A stretch of DNA of 63,638 nt. Source: MFZZ01 sp964610165. GTDB taxonomy: Bacteria; Patescibacteriota; Microgenomatia; UBA1406; GWC2-37-13. This document shows, in pieces, positions 1 through 8,589 of this stretch. Made by a program: the position numbers and the translations under genes. The notes below the pieces were generated by a model, which made no database searches, was not told the origin of the DNA, and saw only the letters and a program-made list of their open reading frames with translations. Within the stretch, counting starts at the first letter, position 1. The number at the start of each line of letters is the position of its first letter. The DNA lies in the NCBI GenBank assembly GCA_964610165.1, contig CAZSUZ010000003.1:1-63638 (forward strand), given 5' to 3'.

Positions 1-1627
1 AATCTTTTCGTGCCAGTCCACTACTTTTTCCTTCAATAGCTTTATGCACTTCAAGTACTTCGCGAGAAATATTGCCTTTTTTAATTTCTGCAACTCTATT
101 AAAAATAATACGTGCATTGGTTTCAGTTGTTGAATCTAAACTAAATATCATTGGTTGATAACGTAAACTTTGGGGAAGTGCGCCAATAAGCAAACCATCT
201 TCTGCTAAAAGTGCAATCTGAGCAAGTTTTACTTGTTCAGTATCTCCCACATAGTAAGCTCTATTCAAATATTTACCACGTAATCCTTTTTCACCAATTT
301 CAACACCATATTCAGACGCAACTTTTTCAATAATCTGCGTTTTTCTACGGATCCATTGTTGTAAGGTGTCATCTTGTAAAATTTCTGCTACAAAAACTGA
401 TCGAAGCAGAGGACCATTATACGTATTTGTAGTAATTTGACTTAATGGAGAAGCACAATCACTAATATTTTTTGGCATTAATACATACGCAAATGGCTGA
501 CCGTTAGACGCAGATTTTGCTGTTGTAATAACGGTAAGTGGATAATCACTAAACACTTCCATTACATTATCTCCCCAATAACTTCCGGTTCTTCCCAGTT
601 GTTGTACACAATCTAAAATAATTGGAAGGTTATGTTTTGCTAGTAATTGTTTTACTTTTCTTAAAACTTCAACATCTACATCAATAATTCCCAAGTCTCC
701 AATTTCATCTGGTTCTAAATACAAACCTGCAACAGCTCCAGATTCTATCTTTTCTGTACATAATTTTAAAAACTCAACTGCATTTGCTTTACTTGGAGCA
801 GGTAAAGATCGATCTACCCATACATTTCCACCAGATCGTTCTTTTTGCTGTGCATCCACTCCAAAACCTGTACCTTCACGCGCAGTTCCATATCCGCCAC
901 ACCAAGTGCCATCTACAGCAAGAACTCTTCTTTTCTTTCCGTCGTTATATTGTTTTTCTACAAATGAAACAACAGTTTCAATTGCTGCAGAATCTACAAT
1001 AGTTCCCGAAGATTCAGTAAGTACCTTTACTTCTGAAACAACTTTTTTAGCCGGATATAGTTTAGCAAGTTCATTCAAAACAAATTCTTGTCGTAAACCT
1101 GGATGATAGGCACTGCACACATTGTCCCTTATTTCTAAATGATCCTCAATTCTATCTGCTTTTAAAAGCCAAGGATTTTGTGCTCCCAAAGCAAGAGACG
1201 ATGCAGAAACAATAACATCAATAATTGCAGCTTGTTCTTTTGGAACTCCCGCAATATATTTTATTTCTCCAATATGATGACTAATTACTGTTCCATCAAT
1301 AAGCCATGCTTTTGAAGCATCTACCATAAAAGCATCTATCTTATCTCTATGAGATTTTACAGCTGGATTTAAAGTAGATAATCTTTTTGGATAACGTCTT
1401 TTACCAGCTAAAGAATCTGCTGAAAGCTTTTCAACATCTGTAAGTGATTGTAAAAATTTCTTTTGTAAATATGTTTGTTCTGCATCAATTAACTGTTTAC
1501 TTTCTTTAGAAAGAACTGTTTCATCTTTCATAAAATCAAAAAGTCTTTTTTCAACTCTATTTATAGCATTATCATGAATTTTTTTAATTTGATCCAGTTG
1601 TGAAGCAGATGTAGTTTGGTTTTTCAT
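1..1627 (-). CDS. Class III aminotransferase-like PLP enzyme (C-terminus cut by window edge)
   Basis: The frame is open from an ATG at 1627 to the window edge, about 542 codons, so the C-terminus is missing. The sequence resembles the class III (ornithine/GABA/lysine) aminotransferase family: a substrate-pocket stretch GYGTAREGTGFG, the acidic PLP-nitrogen ligand region IILDCVQQLGRTG (family form DEVQTGFGRTG), and the probable Schiff-base lysine in TTAKSASNGQPFAYVLM. The Glu-Val of the DEVQ motif is replaced by Cys-Val, so the protein is divergent and substrate cannot be named. A helical N-terminal extension of about 80 residues precedes the fold. It lies 39 bases after the 1164-residue gene on the same strand, so the two are probably co-transcribed. 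No strong SD is visible. Confidence 0.75.
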   Translation of the reverse strand, partial: MKNQTTSASQLDQIKKIHDNAINRVEKRLFDFMKDETVLSKESKQLIDAEQTYLQKKFLQSLTDVEKLSADSLAGKRRYPKRLSTLNPAVKSHRDKIDAFMVDASKAWLIDGTVISHHIGEIKYIAGVPKEQAAIIDVIVSASSLALGAQNPWLLKADRIEDHLEIRDNVCSAYHPGLRQEFVLNELAKLYPAKKVVSEVKVLTESSGTIVDSAAIETVVSFVEKQYNDGKKRRVLAVDGTWCGGYGTAREGTGFGVDAQQKERSGGNVWVDRSLPAPSKANAVEFLKLCTEKIESGAVAGLYLEPDEIGDLGIIDVDVEVLRKVKQLLAKHNLPIILDCVQQLGRTGSYWGDNVMEVFSDYPLTVITTAKSASNGQPFAYVLMPKNISDCASPLSQITTNTYNGPLLRSVFVAEILQDDTLQQWIRRKTQIIEKVASEYGVEIGEKGLRGKYLNRAYYVGDTEQVKLAQIALLAEDGLLIGALPQSLRYQPMIFSLDSTTETNARIIFNRVAEIKKGNISREVLEVHKAIEGKSSGLARKD

Positions 1628-1666
1628 AGTATTAATAAATAATAATGAGATTTTTGCAAAAAAATA

Positions 1667-4600
1667 TTATATACGTTCTTGATATTGATTTATAAGATCT
1701 TTATGTTGTTTCATACGATCCAATATATCTGGGTTTGCAGCTTGAATTTGTAACAGCATTGCAACATATTGTTTGGCTCGTTTTGCTTTTTCTTCGTACC
1801 AATGAGTTTCATGACCACCATTTTGTACATATTGCTCCAATGATGGCATGCACAATAGAGCATTGGTATCTACGAATCTGGCTTCAGCTTGTTTTTCTGT
1901 TTCTTGATACATTTGTTGTTTATCTGCACATAAATAAGTAATTAATTCTTGTTGTGCTTCGGGTGTATCCCAATCTGAAAAAAGTGGCAAACTAGAATCA
2001 GGATAATATGATTTTCGTTGTGCACCTTCAGAAACTCCTGTATCGAATGTATTACTTCTTAATTCATACTGACCATTTCCATGTATTAAGTTTGCAACAT
2101 ATTTACGCACTTTACGGAAATGTTCTTCATCTTCACTAATATAATTTACTTGCATTGGCACCTCTTGTTCATTTGTACCTTTAACATCTGCAAAATAGAA
2201 TAAATGCATTATGGCATACCGCATGGAATCTTGAATACTTGCCATTACTTCTTCTTTATTTTGTGGATTACGACGAGATAATCCCATTCGTGCAACGGCA
2301 TATAAACCTTCAGCTGCGGTATACATATGTTCTAATTCGGCATACAGATCTGTATGTTCTTGCCAGAATTCTGGTTTTATTGAAACTTTCGCTTTAGAAG
2401 AACCAAGTTGAGCTATTGCTTGTTTAAAAGTTTTTTGAGATTTATTATTGGATAACGCTGATTTTAATTCTTGCTGAATTGCAGTAAGTGCACCTTCACC
2501 AAAGGTTTGGGTAATTTTTTCTTGTTGTGATTGGTTTAAAGCTAAAGTAACGTCTAAATTAAATACACGATTTGCATAGGGTAATATTGCTTCTTGAAAT
2601 GTATTTGCTTGTCCGTCTTGTTTCCAAGATAAATCTTCTTTAAATGTATAGGTTGTGTTTCCAGCTTCTACAAAGTCTAATTGCAAATACGCATCCATCA
2701 TATCTTGGTTAATTTTACGTGTATCTTGAACAGCTTGGTATAACTCTGGAGAGTGTGCATGGTTTACTGCTTGAGCAGCTTTGTATGCATTTAACACCAC
2801 AAGTTCTGGCTTTATTTGTGGTAAACCTGCTTGTTGAGCTAATGTATTTAATGAATTTATTTCTTTATATCCATGTAACATGGTTGAACTATAACTTGGG
2901 AACAACATCGATGGAGTAGGGTGACCTCCAGCTGCCATTTGTAATACCAATGGAACTTCTGGTTTGCCACTTCGTAACAAAGCTAATCCTGCTGAAACTA
3001 ATTCAGCAGCAGAAGCATAATTTCCTCGATGACCAACAGGTAATACTATATTTGCAAACTGTTTTAACCATTGAACTTCATGAGCAGAAAGTGATTCATC
3101 ATTTGTAACTAAATCAAATACTGCGTTTACATTATTTGGATCTAATCCTAAAGATTCGAGTCGTTTGAATAATTCTCTTGTTGGAATAGAAGTATCGGCA
3201 AAATCTCGTTTAATTTCTTGTAAATCAAATACAGATTCAACTAATCCAGAAGTAAAATCGATTATAGATTTTGAGTGAATTTCTTTATAGTTTGCAAAGT
3301 TTTCTGGCGGTATGTTTGAGTTGTTTAGTTGTTTTAATCCTTCAGAGATATTCTGCCAATGTACTAATTCTGAGACAGCAGTATTTGATATTAATCTCAC
3401 AATTTGATTCACATCTAGTTGAGGTGTGTCTACTTGACGATTACGATATTCATTTAATACCCAATTTGCATTTAAATTACTAGCCAAACCCATAGTTGCT
3501 GTTTGCGTTTCTAAAAAATAACTTAATTTTTTTAGTGGTTCAGGTAATTCCGCAAAACTTTGTTTATTTGCTTGGTTTGCAATTTCATATTCGGTAATAT
3601 CTACATCAGTGTACAGAGAATTCCACACGGATTCTGCAGTTTGTGCCCAATATATAGCAGAACTTATAGCTTCTGGTTCATCTGCTTTTTCTGGTTGTGA
3701 TTTAGAAAGTTGCAAAGTAGCAAATGGAGCAATATCTATTTCTGATGAGTCTAACGATAATTGTTCAATTACATGTGCCTGACCAATTATTGCTAAAAAG
3801 TCTTTTACTTTATTTGTTAATTCCTGATCAACTTCATTTTGTGTTGCAATGATTAATGCATCTTTCCATTGAGCTATAGTTGGAAAAGAAGTTCCGGCTA
3901 ATGTTAATACCTGCGCAATTTGAGTTTCATCTAATTGTTTTTTTGTTAATTGTTTAAATTCATACGTATTAAGCGGACTTTCATCTGTTACATTACCAGC
4001 TCCATCATGTAATGATGAAGCATAAGAATCATATTTAGATTGAACTGCTGTTTGTCTCCATTCAGAATCAATAATTGCACCTAATTGTGTGTTTGTATAT
4101 AAATTTCTTGCAACTTGTTCAGTAATAGGTTGATTATGTGTTGGTATTTTTGCACCTTCAACAGCTGGTTTAGCAGATTCGTGTTTTGATAATAGTCTTC
4201 CAGAAGAAATTAATTCATTATGAAGGTACTGTACTATACTTTGGAATTCATCTTTTAATACAGTCATGTTACGTTGATCTTGTCTTAGTTCTGCTAATTC
4301 TTCGGCAAACTTAAAATCTTTTTCTTTTGATTTTTCTGCTAATAAAGATACACCTTTTGTAATATTTCTAAATACACGCTCATCGTAACCAATGGTTTGG
4401 CCAATTGCGCGAACTAATGTTTCTAATTTAGATCGAGATTCACCATCTGTTGTTGGAATTGGTGCAACTTCACTAATTTTTCCATATTTGTAGCCTACAA
4501 ACTCTGCACCTTCTGGTCCAAAAGAAACTGCAACAACATCTTTGGTAAAAGGGGATACTATAGAATCTGGTTTTAACAACGAATATCTACCAATTTGCTG

Positions 4601-5161
4601 TAAATTACTCATGGTATCACCAGCTACTAGTCGAATTGATTTTATTTGTCCATCTTCTGTAGTTACGGTATCTAATAACGGAAACTGTTCTTCTTGTCCT
4701 TGTATTACTTGTACAGCTTCATCCTTCATTTGCTGTTTTTGTTCTTCTGTATGTTCAATTTGGTTAGAGGGGATATCTCCACCAGGTTCGATAGTAGGCA
4801 AGAGAGTAGGATTTTTATCAATGTGTCCATCTAAATGGCGCAATGGCATTGAAGCTTTATTACTGTGCAACATATAATAATTTCCCTCAAAAGCCTGTAA
4901 ATCCACCACATTTTCTATTCCAGGTAGTCGTAGCTGTAACCAATTTATATGTTCTGCTGTTAATGCACTACGATAGATACTTTCTTCTGCTTGCAGCGGA
5001 TGCCAACCAAATTCATCTGCACCTGCATTTTCTAAAATAGTATTACTTGGTATTAGTACAATTTTTTTATTGCCAGATGTAATAGCGGATACTTCTACAT
5101 TGGTCTGTAAAGCTGTTTCTATAGCAAGCGATCTATTTTGATCTTGTCGTTCTGAACTCAT
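1667..5161 (-). CDS. Large soluble protein of unknown function, 1164 residues
   Basis: I do not recognise the family. The protein starts MSSERQDQNRS at an ATG and ends at a TAA. It has no signal peptide, no convincing membrane segment and no low-complexity repeats; it is mixed alpha/beta with many charged and Gln/Asn residues. The C-terminal 250 residues are rich in Tyr, Met and His, with a stretch RYAIMHLFYFADVKG and a Cys-containing YLCADKQQ segment. It is probably the first gene of a two-gene unit with the aminotransferase-like gene 39 bases downstream, and sits behind an attenuator-like leader. The pairing hints that it works with, or on the product of, the PLP enzyme, but this is inference. 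It is long for a genome of this kind. Confidence 0.85.
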   Translation of the reverse strand: MSSERQDQNRSLAIETALQTNVEVSAITSGNKKIVLIPSNTILENAGADEFGWHPLQAEESIYRSALTAEHINWLQLRLPGIENVVDLQAFEGNYYMLHSNKASMPLRHLDGHIDKNPTLLPTIEPGGDIPSNQIEHTEEQKQQMKDEAVQVIQGQEEQFPLLDTVTTEDGQIKSIRLVAGDTMSNLQQIGRYSLLKPDSIVSPFTKDVVAVSFGPEGAEFVGYKYGKISEVAPIPTTDGESRSKLETLVRAIGQTIGYDERVFRNITKGVSLLAEKSKEKDFKFAEELAELRQDQRNMTVLKDEFQSIVQYLHNELISSGRLLSKHESAKPAVEGAKIPTHNQPITEQVARNLYTNTQLGAIIDSEWRQTAVQSKYDSYASSLHDGAGNVTDESPLNTYEFKQLTKKQLDETQIAQVLTLAGTSFPTIAQWKDALIIATQNEVDQELTNKVKDFLAIIGQAHVIEQLSLDSSEIDIAPFATLQLSKSQPEKADEPEAISSAIYWAQTAESVWNSLYTDVDITEYEIANQANKQSFAELPEPLKKLSYFLETQTATMGLASNLNANWVLNEYRNRQVDTPQLDVNQIVRLISNTAVSELVHWQNISEGLKQLNNSNIPPENFANYKEIHSKSIIDFTSGLVESVFDLQEIKRDFADTSIPTRELFKRLESLGLDPNNVNAVFDLVTNDESLSAHEVQWLKQFANIVLPVGHRGNYASAAELVSAGLALLRSGKPEVPLVLQMAAGGHPTPSMLFPSYSSTMLHGYKEINSLNTLAQQAGLPQIKPELVVLNAYKAAQAVNHAHSPELYQAVQDTRKINQDMMDAYLQLDFVEAGNTTYTFKEDLSWKQDGQANTFQEAILPYANRVFNLDVTLALNQSQQEKITQTFGEGALTAIQQELKSALSNNKSQKTFKQAIAQLGSSKAKVSIKPEFWQEHTDLYAELEHMYTAAEGLYAVARMGLSRRNPQNKEEVMASIQDSMRYAIMHLFYFADVKGTNEQEVPMQVNYISEDEEHFRKVRKYVANLIHGNGQYELRSNTFDTGVSEGAQRKSYYPDSSLPLFSDWDTPEAQQELITYLCADKQQMYQETEKQAEARFVDTNALLCMPSLEQYVQNGGHETHWYEEKAKRAKQYVAMLLQIQAANPDILDRMKQHKDLINQYQERI

Positions 5162-5179
5162 ATTGGGTTTTTAATAATA

Positions 5180-5266
5180 AAAAAAAACCTCCCTGGAATG
5201 GGAGGTTGTATTGTTGTATTTGTTTATTTACAAATACATATACCTCCCTGTGCTCTTAAAGAGCAC
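5180..5266 (-). promoter_or_regulatory. Attenuator-like leader with mutually exclusive hairpins
   Basis: Read on the minus strand, the leader holds: hairpin 1 (GTGCTCTT/AAGAGCAC, 5250-5266); a GGGAGGT element (5242-5248); hairpin 2 (GTATTTG/CAAATAC, 5216-5237); and a Rho-independent terminator (AACCTCCC, loop of six, GGGAGGTT, 5186-5207) followed by about nine U. The first GGGAGGT is exactly complementary to the ACCTCCC arm of the terminator, so an antiterminator and the terminator exclude each other. The element ends 25 bases before the 1164-residue gene. An AUG-UAU-UUG-UAA mini-frame lies at 5228-5239, but GGGAGGT is only two bases from its AUG, so it may not be translated. Alternatively this is a stand-alone terminated small RNA. 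Confidence 0.7.
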
Positions 5267-5315
5267 AATAATAAGGAGAATAAATGTAACTGTAAATAAA
5301 GATTCCATTTTTGAA

Positions 5316-5344
5316 AGTATAGCAGATACATATTGATGATGCAA
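5316..5344 (-). promoter_or_regulatory. Sigma-70 type promoter for the leader/1164-residue gene
   Basis: On the minus strand TTGCAT (5339-5344), a 17-base spacer and TATACT (5316-5321) form a good promoter. The start would fall near 5309 and give a leader of about 148 bases containing the attenuator. It is divergent from the promoter at 5377-5405. Confidence 0.6.
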
Positions 5345-5376
5345 TTAAAAGAATTTGTAAGACATTTTAATCTAAT

Positions 5377-5405
5377 TTGAATGTTATGAAGCTTCATGGT
5401 AGAAT
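5377..5405 (+). promoter_or_regulatory. Sigma-70 type promoter for the 49-residue gene
   Basis: TTGAAT (5377-5382), 17 bases, TAGAAT (5400-5405). The start would be near 5412, giving a leader of about 64 bases before the ATG at 5476. It is arranged back to back with the minus-strand promoter at 5316-5344. Confidence 0.55.
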
Positions 5406-5475
5406 ACTATAGGATTTTCCTGCCTGTTTTAATTGCCTAAACAGGATCGAAGCGATTTCTTGAATGGAGAATAAC

Positions 5476-5625
5476 ATGTCTAGCAGAATTGTTAAGAAGA
5501 ATGATGAAGAATCCGAAGTGGATGAACATCCAACCAAAGAAGGGCAGAAAGGTGGATCAAAGCCAAAAGAGAAACCGAAGGGTAAAAAACCTTCCAATAC
5601 TCCCGGCGATGATTTGTCCGACTAG
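5476..5625 (+). CDS. Small highly charged protein, 49 residues
   Basis: The frame starts MSSRIVKKNDEES and is very rich in Lys, Glu, Asp, Gly and Pro, with a central GQKGGSKPKEKPKGKK stretch and no hydrophobic core, so the product is probably disordered. Family unknown. Support for a real gene: a promoter at 5377-5405, an SD (GGAGA, 5466-5470) five bases before the ATG, a stop at 5623-5625 and a strong terminator nine bases later. It is a complete single-gene unit. Its SD-led design contrasts with most genes in the window. The basic/acidic character could suit nucleic-acid or ribosome binding, but nothing shows this directly. Confidence 0.7.
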   Translation: MSSRIVKKNDEESEVDEHPTKEGQKGGSKPKEKPKGKKPSNTPGDDLSD

Positions 5626-5633
5626 TTCACAAG

Positions 5634-5664
5634 TGGAGCGGTCCTTATACAAGGGACCGCTCCA
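5634..5664 (+). terminator. Terminator of the 49-residue gene
   Basis: A perfect 11-base-pair stem (TGGAGCGGTCC / GGACCGCTCCA) closes a nine-base loop. It is followed by AT-rich sequence rather than a long pure U tract. Confidence 0.8.
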
Positions 5665-6012
5665 ATAATTCAATTTTCTCCATAAAAAAATCTCCTTCAA
5701 ATAATATTCTCCGGAGATTAATTCAGAATCAAGTAATAAAATAAATCTGCTCAAATTCCTCTTTGTTGATTACTAACCTAATACAATATGTAATTATGTT
5801 GCTTTCCTTAAAGATTGGCCCACATTTAAAAAAAATTGTGCTTATAACCATCTTTCTTGTTGAGTATTTAGTTTCCTTTGTACGTAGATTTCTAAATGTA
5901 GAAATGAAGTCGCGAACGAAACAGATTTAAGCAGGTTTATGTTATTAACTGAAATCTAAATATAATTATATCATACTTTTTACAATAGTGGGGGAGAAGT
6001 TGCATTTTACCC
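5665..6012. other. AT-rich intergenic stretch, no gene seen
   Basis: About 350 bases between the 49-residue gene and the terminator of the RRM gene. I see no frame with a plausible start and coding character on either strand. A short inverted repeat (TCTCC/GGAGA) lies near 5709-5718. Nothing else is supported. Confidence 0.5.
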
Positions 6013-6071
6013 ATAAAAAAGAGATACATGAATATCTTGCTATTGTAATAACCAGCTATCTTCTGTATCTC
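6013..6071 (-). terminator. Terminator of the RRM gene
   Basis: On the minus strand GAGATACA (6064-6071) pairs with TGTATCTC (6021-6028) across a long loop and is followed by UUUUUUA. It begins 17 bases after the RRM stop codon. Confidence 0.65.
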
Positions 6072-6087
6072 AGTTTTAAAAAAGGAA

Positions 6088-6420
6088 TTATCTTCCTCTT
6101 CGATCATTACGATCGTTTCTAAAGCCACCATTATCGCGTCTAAATCCTCCTCCGCCTCCACCTGTTCGTTCTTCACGAGGTTTTGCGATGTTAACGACGA
6201 TTGGTCTTCCTTCAACTTCGCGGCCATCCATTTCAAGAGCTGCATTTGCTGCTTCTTCTGAAGTAAATGTTACGAAACCGAATCCTTTAGATCTGCCTGT
6301 TGCGCGGTCTGAAATGACTACTGCATCAGATATTTCTCCATATTGAGAAAATAATTCAGCTAAAGCTTCACTGGTAATTGACCAAGGTAAACTTCCAATA
6401 AATAATTTATTTTTGTCCAT
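6088..6420 (-). CDS. RRM-domain RNA-binding protein with Gly/Arg-rich tail
   Basis: A 110-residue protein made of one RNA recognition motif and a short tail. RNP2 (KLFIGSL) is near residue 5 and RNP1 (KGFGFVTF) near residue 45; the tail from about residue 85 is a GGGGGG and Arg/Asp/Asn-rich segment of the kind that binds RNA non-specifically. Such proteins in bacteria are cold- or stress-linked RNA chaperones. I chose the ATG at 6420: a full SD (GAGGAGGT) lies about ten bases before it, while the GTG 12 bases upstream is part of that SD. TATAAT at 6456-6461 gives a leader of about 30 bases. The gene has its own terminator, so it is a single-gene unit. Confidence 0.93.
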   Translation of the reverse strand: MDKNKLFIGSLPWSITSEALAELFSQYGEISDAVVISDRATGRSKGFGFVTFTSEEAANAALEMDGREVEGRPIVVNIAKPREERTGGGGGGFRRDNGGFRNDRNDRRGR

Positions 6421-6512
6421 GTATTGTTGCACCTCCTCTCATATTTTGAATTTTCATTATACAAAGAATGTAGTCTGTAAAAAACGAATAGTATGTAAGC
6501 TTTTTTTAGTAG

Positions 6513-6535
6513 TACGAATCATTAATGTATTCGTA
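6513..6535. promoter_or_regulatory. Palindromic operator-like element between divergent genes
   Basis: TACGAAT (6513-6519) and ATTCGTA (6529-6535) are perfect inverted arms around CATTAATG, which is itself a palindrome. The element lies between the divergent RRM and GIY-YIG genes, upstream of the RRM -10 box. It could bind a dimeric regulator; no cognate protein is recognised. Confidence 0.4.
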
Positions 6536-6579
6536 TATTATACAGTATTATAATTAAAAAGTACAATTAGACACATTAT

Positions 6580-6861
6580 ATGTATTATTTCTATTTAGTT
6601 CGCTGTATCGATAATTCTCTTTATGCTGGTGTAACAACCAATTTAGAACGCAGAGTAGAGGAGCATAATGCAAAAAATAGTAAATCTGCAAAGTACACAA
6701 GAGCAAAAGGACCAGTTATTTTAGTGTATTTTGAAACTTTTACTACTAAACAAGAAGCAATGAAACGTGAGTACGAAGTGAAACAATGGAAGAAAAAAGA
6801 TAAAGAACTTCTTATATTAAATAAAAATCCACAGACTGTAATGGATGTCCATTTACAATAA
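6580..6861 (+). CDS. GIY-YIG domain protein (UPF0213/YhbQ-like)
   Basis: A 93-residue single-domain protein of the GIY-YIG nuclease superfamily. The first strand is YYFYLVRCIDNSLYAGVT, where the GIY and YIG triads appear as FYL and YAG. The catalytic Arg region LERRVEEH follows, then AKYTRAKGP, and a Glu in the helix (TTKQEAMKREYEVKQWKKKDKE). Length and order match the UPF0213 family, whose members are probably DNA-repair or structure-selective nucleases; the biological substrate is not known. The 3' end overlaps the convergent AlkD-like gene by 50 bases. Confidence 0.88.
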   Translation: MYYFYLVRCIDNSLYAGVTTNLERRVEEHNAKNSKSAKYTRAKGPVILVYFETFTTKQEAMKREYEVKQWKKKDKELLILNKNPQTVMDVHLQ

Positions 6862-7888
6862 TAGTTAATGTATGTTTCCCCGCATAATGTTTTCGTGTTG
6901 TCATATTGAAAAAATTAAGCTTTCGTTTATATTGTTTTGAACCCGCTTTAAATTTACTTTCTTCAACCTGAAATATTTTGTTACCGGTTTTACCGTTTGG
7001 ACGTGCATATACAATTTGATATTCAATGCGCAATTTTTTTTCTTTTGTACCTGCAAGTATTATTTCAAATGAAACAAAACCAGTATGCCCAATATGAATC
7101 TGAGCTGGTTCTACCATAAGATTTTTAACTGAAATTCCTTCTGCATCATGATAGTTAAATAACCGCATTGCTTGACGATCTCCTTTTTTTAATAATCCAC
7201 GGAGTGCGTGTTTTAGTAATTCATCAGTTTCGGGAGAAGTTCCTATCCATTTTGTTGCTATTGCCAACACAACTTCTGGATTATCTTTAGAAATATCATT
7301 TAAATTATTTGCCACACTACGACGGACAGTTTCTGAAGGATCATTCTTTAAGTTTTCAAGAATAGGAAGAATGGGGGATGGATCTTTTTTAAAAGCAGGT
7401 AATGCTTGTCCCCATGGAAGTCTTGGTCTCGTACCTTCACTTGCTAAACGACGTACATAATCTTTTTCATGTTTTGACCATTTCACCATTTGTTTTATTG
7501 TTTGTGGATATTTAATTAAAAATGGCCTTATGGCAAATTCTGCAGTAGATCTGGTAAAAATTTCTAATGCTTCTATTGATGTTTCATAATCTTCGAGCCC
7601 GTATTGTTCTACAAAATCTGCAAATAGTATATGTTCAAACCCTTCAAACAAAGGTTCTACTTTTTTTAAAATTTCGACAGCTTGTTTATAATCTGCAGGT
7701 AAATTTTTTCGTAGAGCCGCTGCAGCTTTGTGCATCCGTTCTTTTAATGTAAGGGATTCAAAATCTGAAGTGTATATGTGTTCTAGAAACTGTTTTGTAT
7801 TAAAAGAAGGATGATGTTTTTTTATTTCATCACCAAGTTTTATAAAAAAACTTTTTTGAAAAAAAATATTTACTAAACGTTCTGCCAT
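6812..7888 (-). CDS. DNA alkylation repair protein, AlkD-like HEAT-repeat glycosylase family
   Basis: A 358-residue protein with a HEAT-repeat solenoid typical of AlkC/AlkD-type 3-methyladenine DNA glycosylases. Visible are repeated helices, the stretch YVRRLASEGTRPRLPWG around residue 145, and the repeats SETVRRSVANNLNDISK and PEVVLAIATKWIG. The C-terminal 110 residues are beta-rich, which matches longer alkylation-repair homologues with an extra Ig-like domain. I chose ATG 7888 over the in-frame TTG at 7900, since GAAGGAAG then sits at SD distance. It starts six bases after the DUF4230 stop, so it is in that transcript, and it overlaps the GIY-YIG gene tail to tail. Confidence 0.85.
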   Translation of the reverse strand: MAERLVNIFFQKSFFIKLGDEIKKHHPSFNTKQFLEHIYTSDFESLTLKERMHKAAAALRKNLPADYKQAVEILKKVEPLFEGFEHILFADFVEQYGLEDYETSIEALEIFTRSTAEFAIRPFLIKYPQTIKQMVKWSKHEKDYVRRLASEGTRPRLPWGQALPAFKKDPSPILPILENLKNDPSETVRRSVANNLNDISKDNPEVVLAIATKWIGTSPETDELLKHALRGLLKKGDRQAMRLFNYHDAEGISVKNLMVEPAQIHIGHTGFVSFEIILAGTKEKKLRIEYQIVYARPNGKTGNKIFQVEESKFKAGSKQYKRKLNFFNMTTRKHYAGKHTLTIIVNGHPLQSVDFYLI

Positions 7889-7893
7889 AACAG

Positions 7894-8505
7894 TTAACAA
7901 CTTCCTTCTGGCATATTAATATTTACTGTTGTGAATCCAGCAAATTTAAAAAGTTGTTCTACTTGTTCAAAAGCATTTTCCCGAGCTTCTTGCAAAATTC
8001 CTGCTTCACATGCACCTTGCGTTATAGATTGTTCTGCTGCTAAACGTGCTTCAGATTCTAAATTTTTATCACCAGTATTTAAATAGCCTTTTGTTCTATC
8101 ATAAACACGTGTTTTAGAGTTATCTAAAGAACTCGATAAAATTATTGGCGGTGGTAATGTAATAGTTATTGTTTCATTATCTACAATAACCTGATCTTCT
8201 GTTATTTGAGACATATCTACACCTGCAATTACTTTTCCATGTGCAATAAGTAAAATTCTATCTCCGAACAGTAAATCTTGAAATGGGTTTCCATCTTGTC
8301 CTGCTTCTACAATTTTTTCAATAGTGTATGAAGCGGTCTCTAAGTTGCCAAGTTTTTTGATTTCTAAAATGACTGTTGCACTGGTTAAATTAACTTTATT
8401 ATCTGGCTTTTCAAATAGATGTCTATTTAGAATAAGTACGGCACAAAAAAGTATAAGGGCAATTGCAATAATACCACCAATTAATTTTGCTTTAAATGTA
8501 AACAT
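7894..8505 (-). CDS. Membrane-anchored DUF4230 protein
   Basis: A 203-residue protein with one N-terminal transmembrane helix (GGIIAIALILFCAVLIL) and a DUF4230 ectodomain. Family marks are EIKKLGNLETASYTIEKIV near residue 48, LFGDRILLIAHGKVIAGVDMS near residue 78, TLPPPIIL near residue 115 and TRVYDRTKG near residue 132. The tail contains two Cys, in GACEAGI and at the C-terminus (EGSC). DUF4230 proteins are widespread extracytoplasmic proteins of unknown function. It is upstream of, and probably co-transcribed with, the alkylation-repair gene. Confidence 0.88.
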   Translation of the reverse strand: MFTFKAKLIGGIIAIALILFCAVLILNRHLFEKPDNKVNLTSATVILEIKKLGNLETASYTIEKIVEAGQDGNPFQDLLFGDRILLIAHGKVIAGVDMSQITEDQVIVDNETITITLPPPIILSSSLDNSKTRVYDRTKGYLNTGDKNLESEARLAAEQSITQGACEAGILQEARENAFEQVEQLFKFAGFTTVNINMPEGSC

Positions 8506-8589
8506 AAGATTTGATTCATTATAACATTCATTTTACATGTAACTAAATTTTCTCTTTTGCCGAACCATTAGGGAAGTGAGCTATCTTTT

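Noticed and set aside
5394..5754. Minus-strand frames across the 49-residue gene
   Set aside because: They run antisense through a promoter-SD-terminator unit, contain long Phe/Leu runs from the A-rich sense strand and lack start signals.
6421..6432. GTG at 6432 as the start of the RRM protein
   Set aside because: That GTG is part of the SD sequence itself; the ATG at 6420 has correct SD spacing and begins the RRM fold properly.
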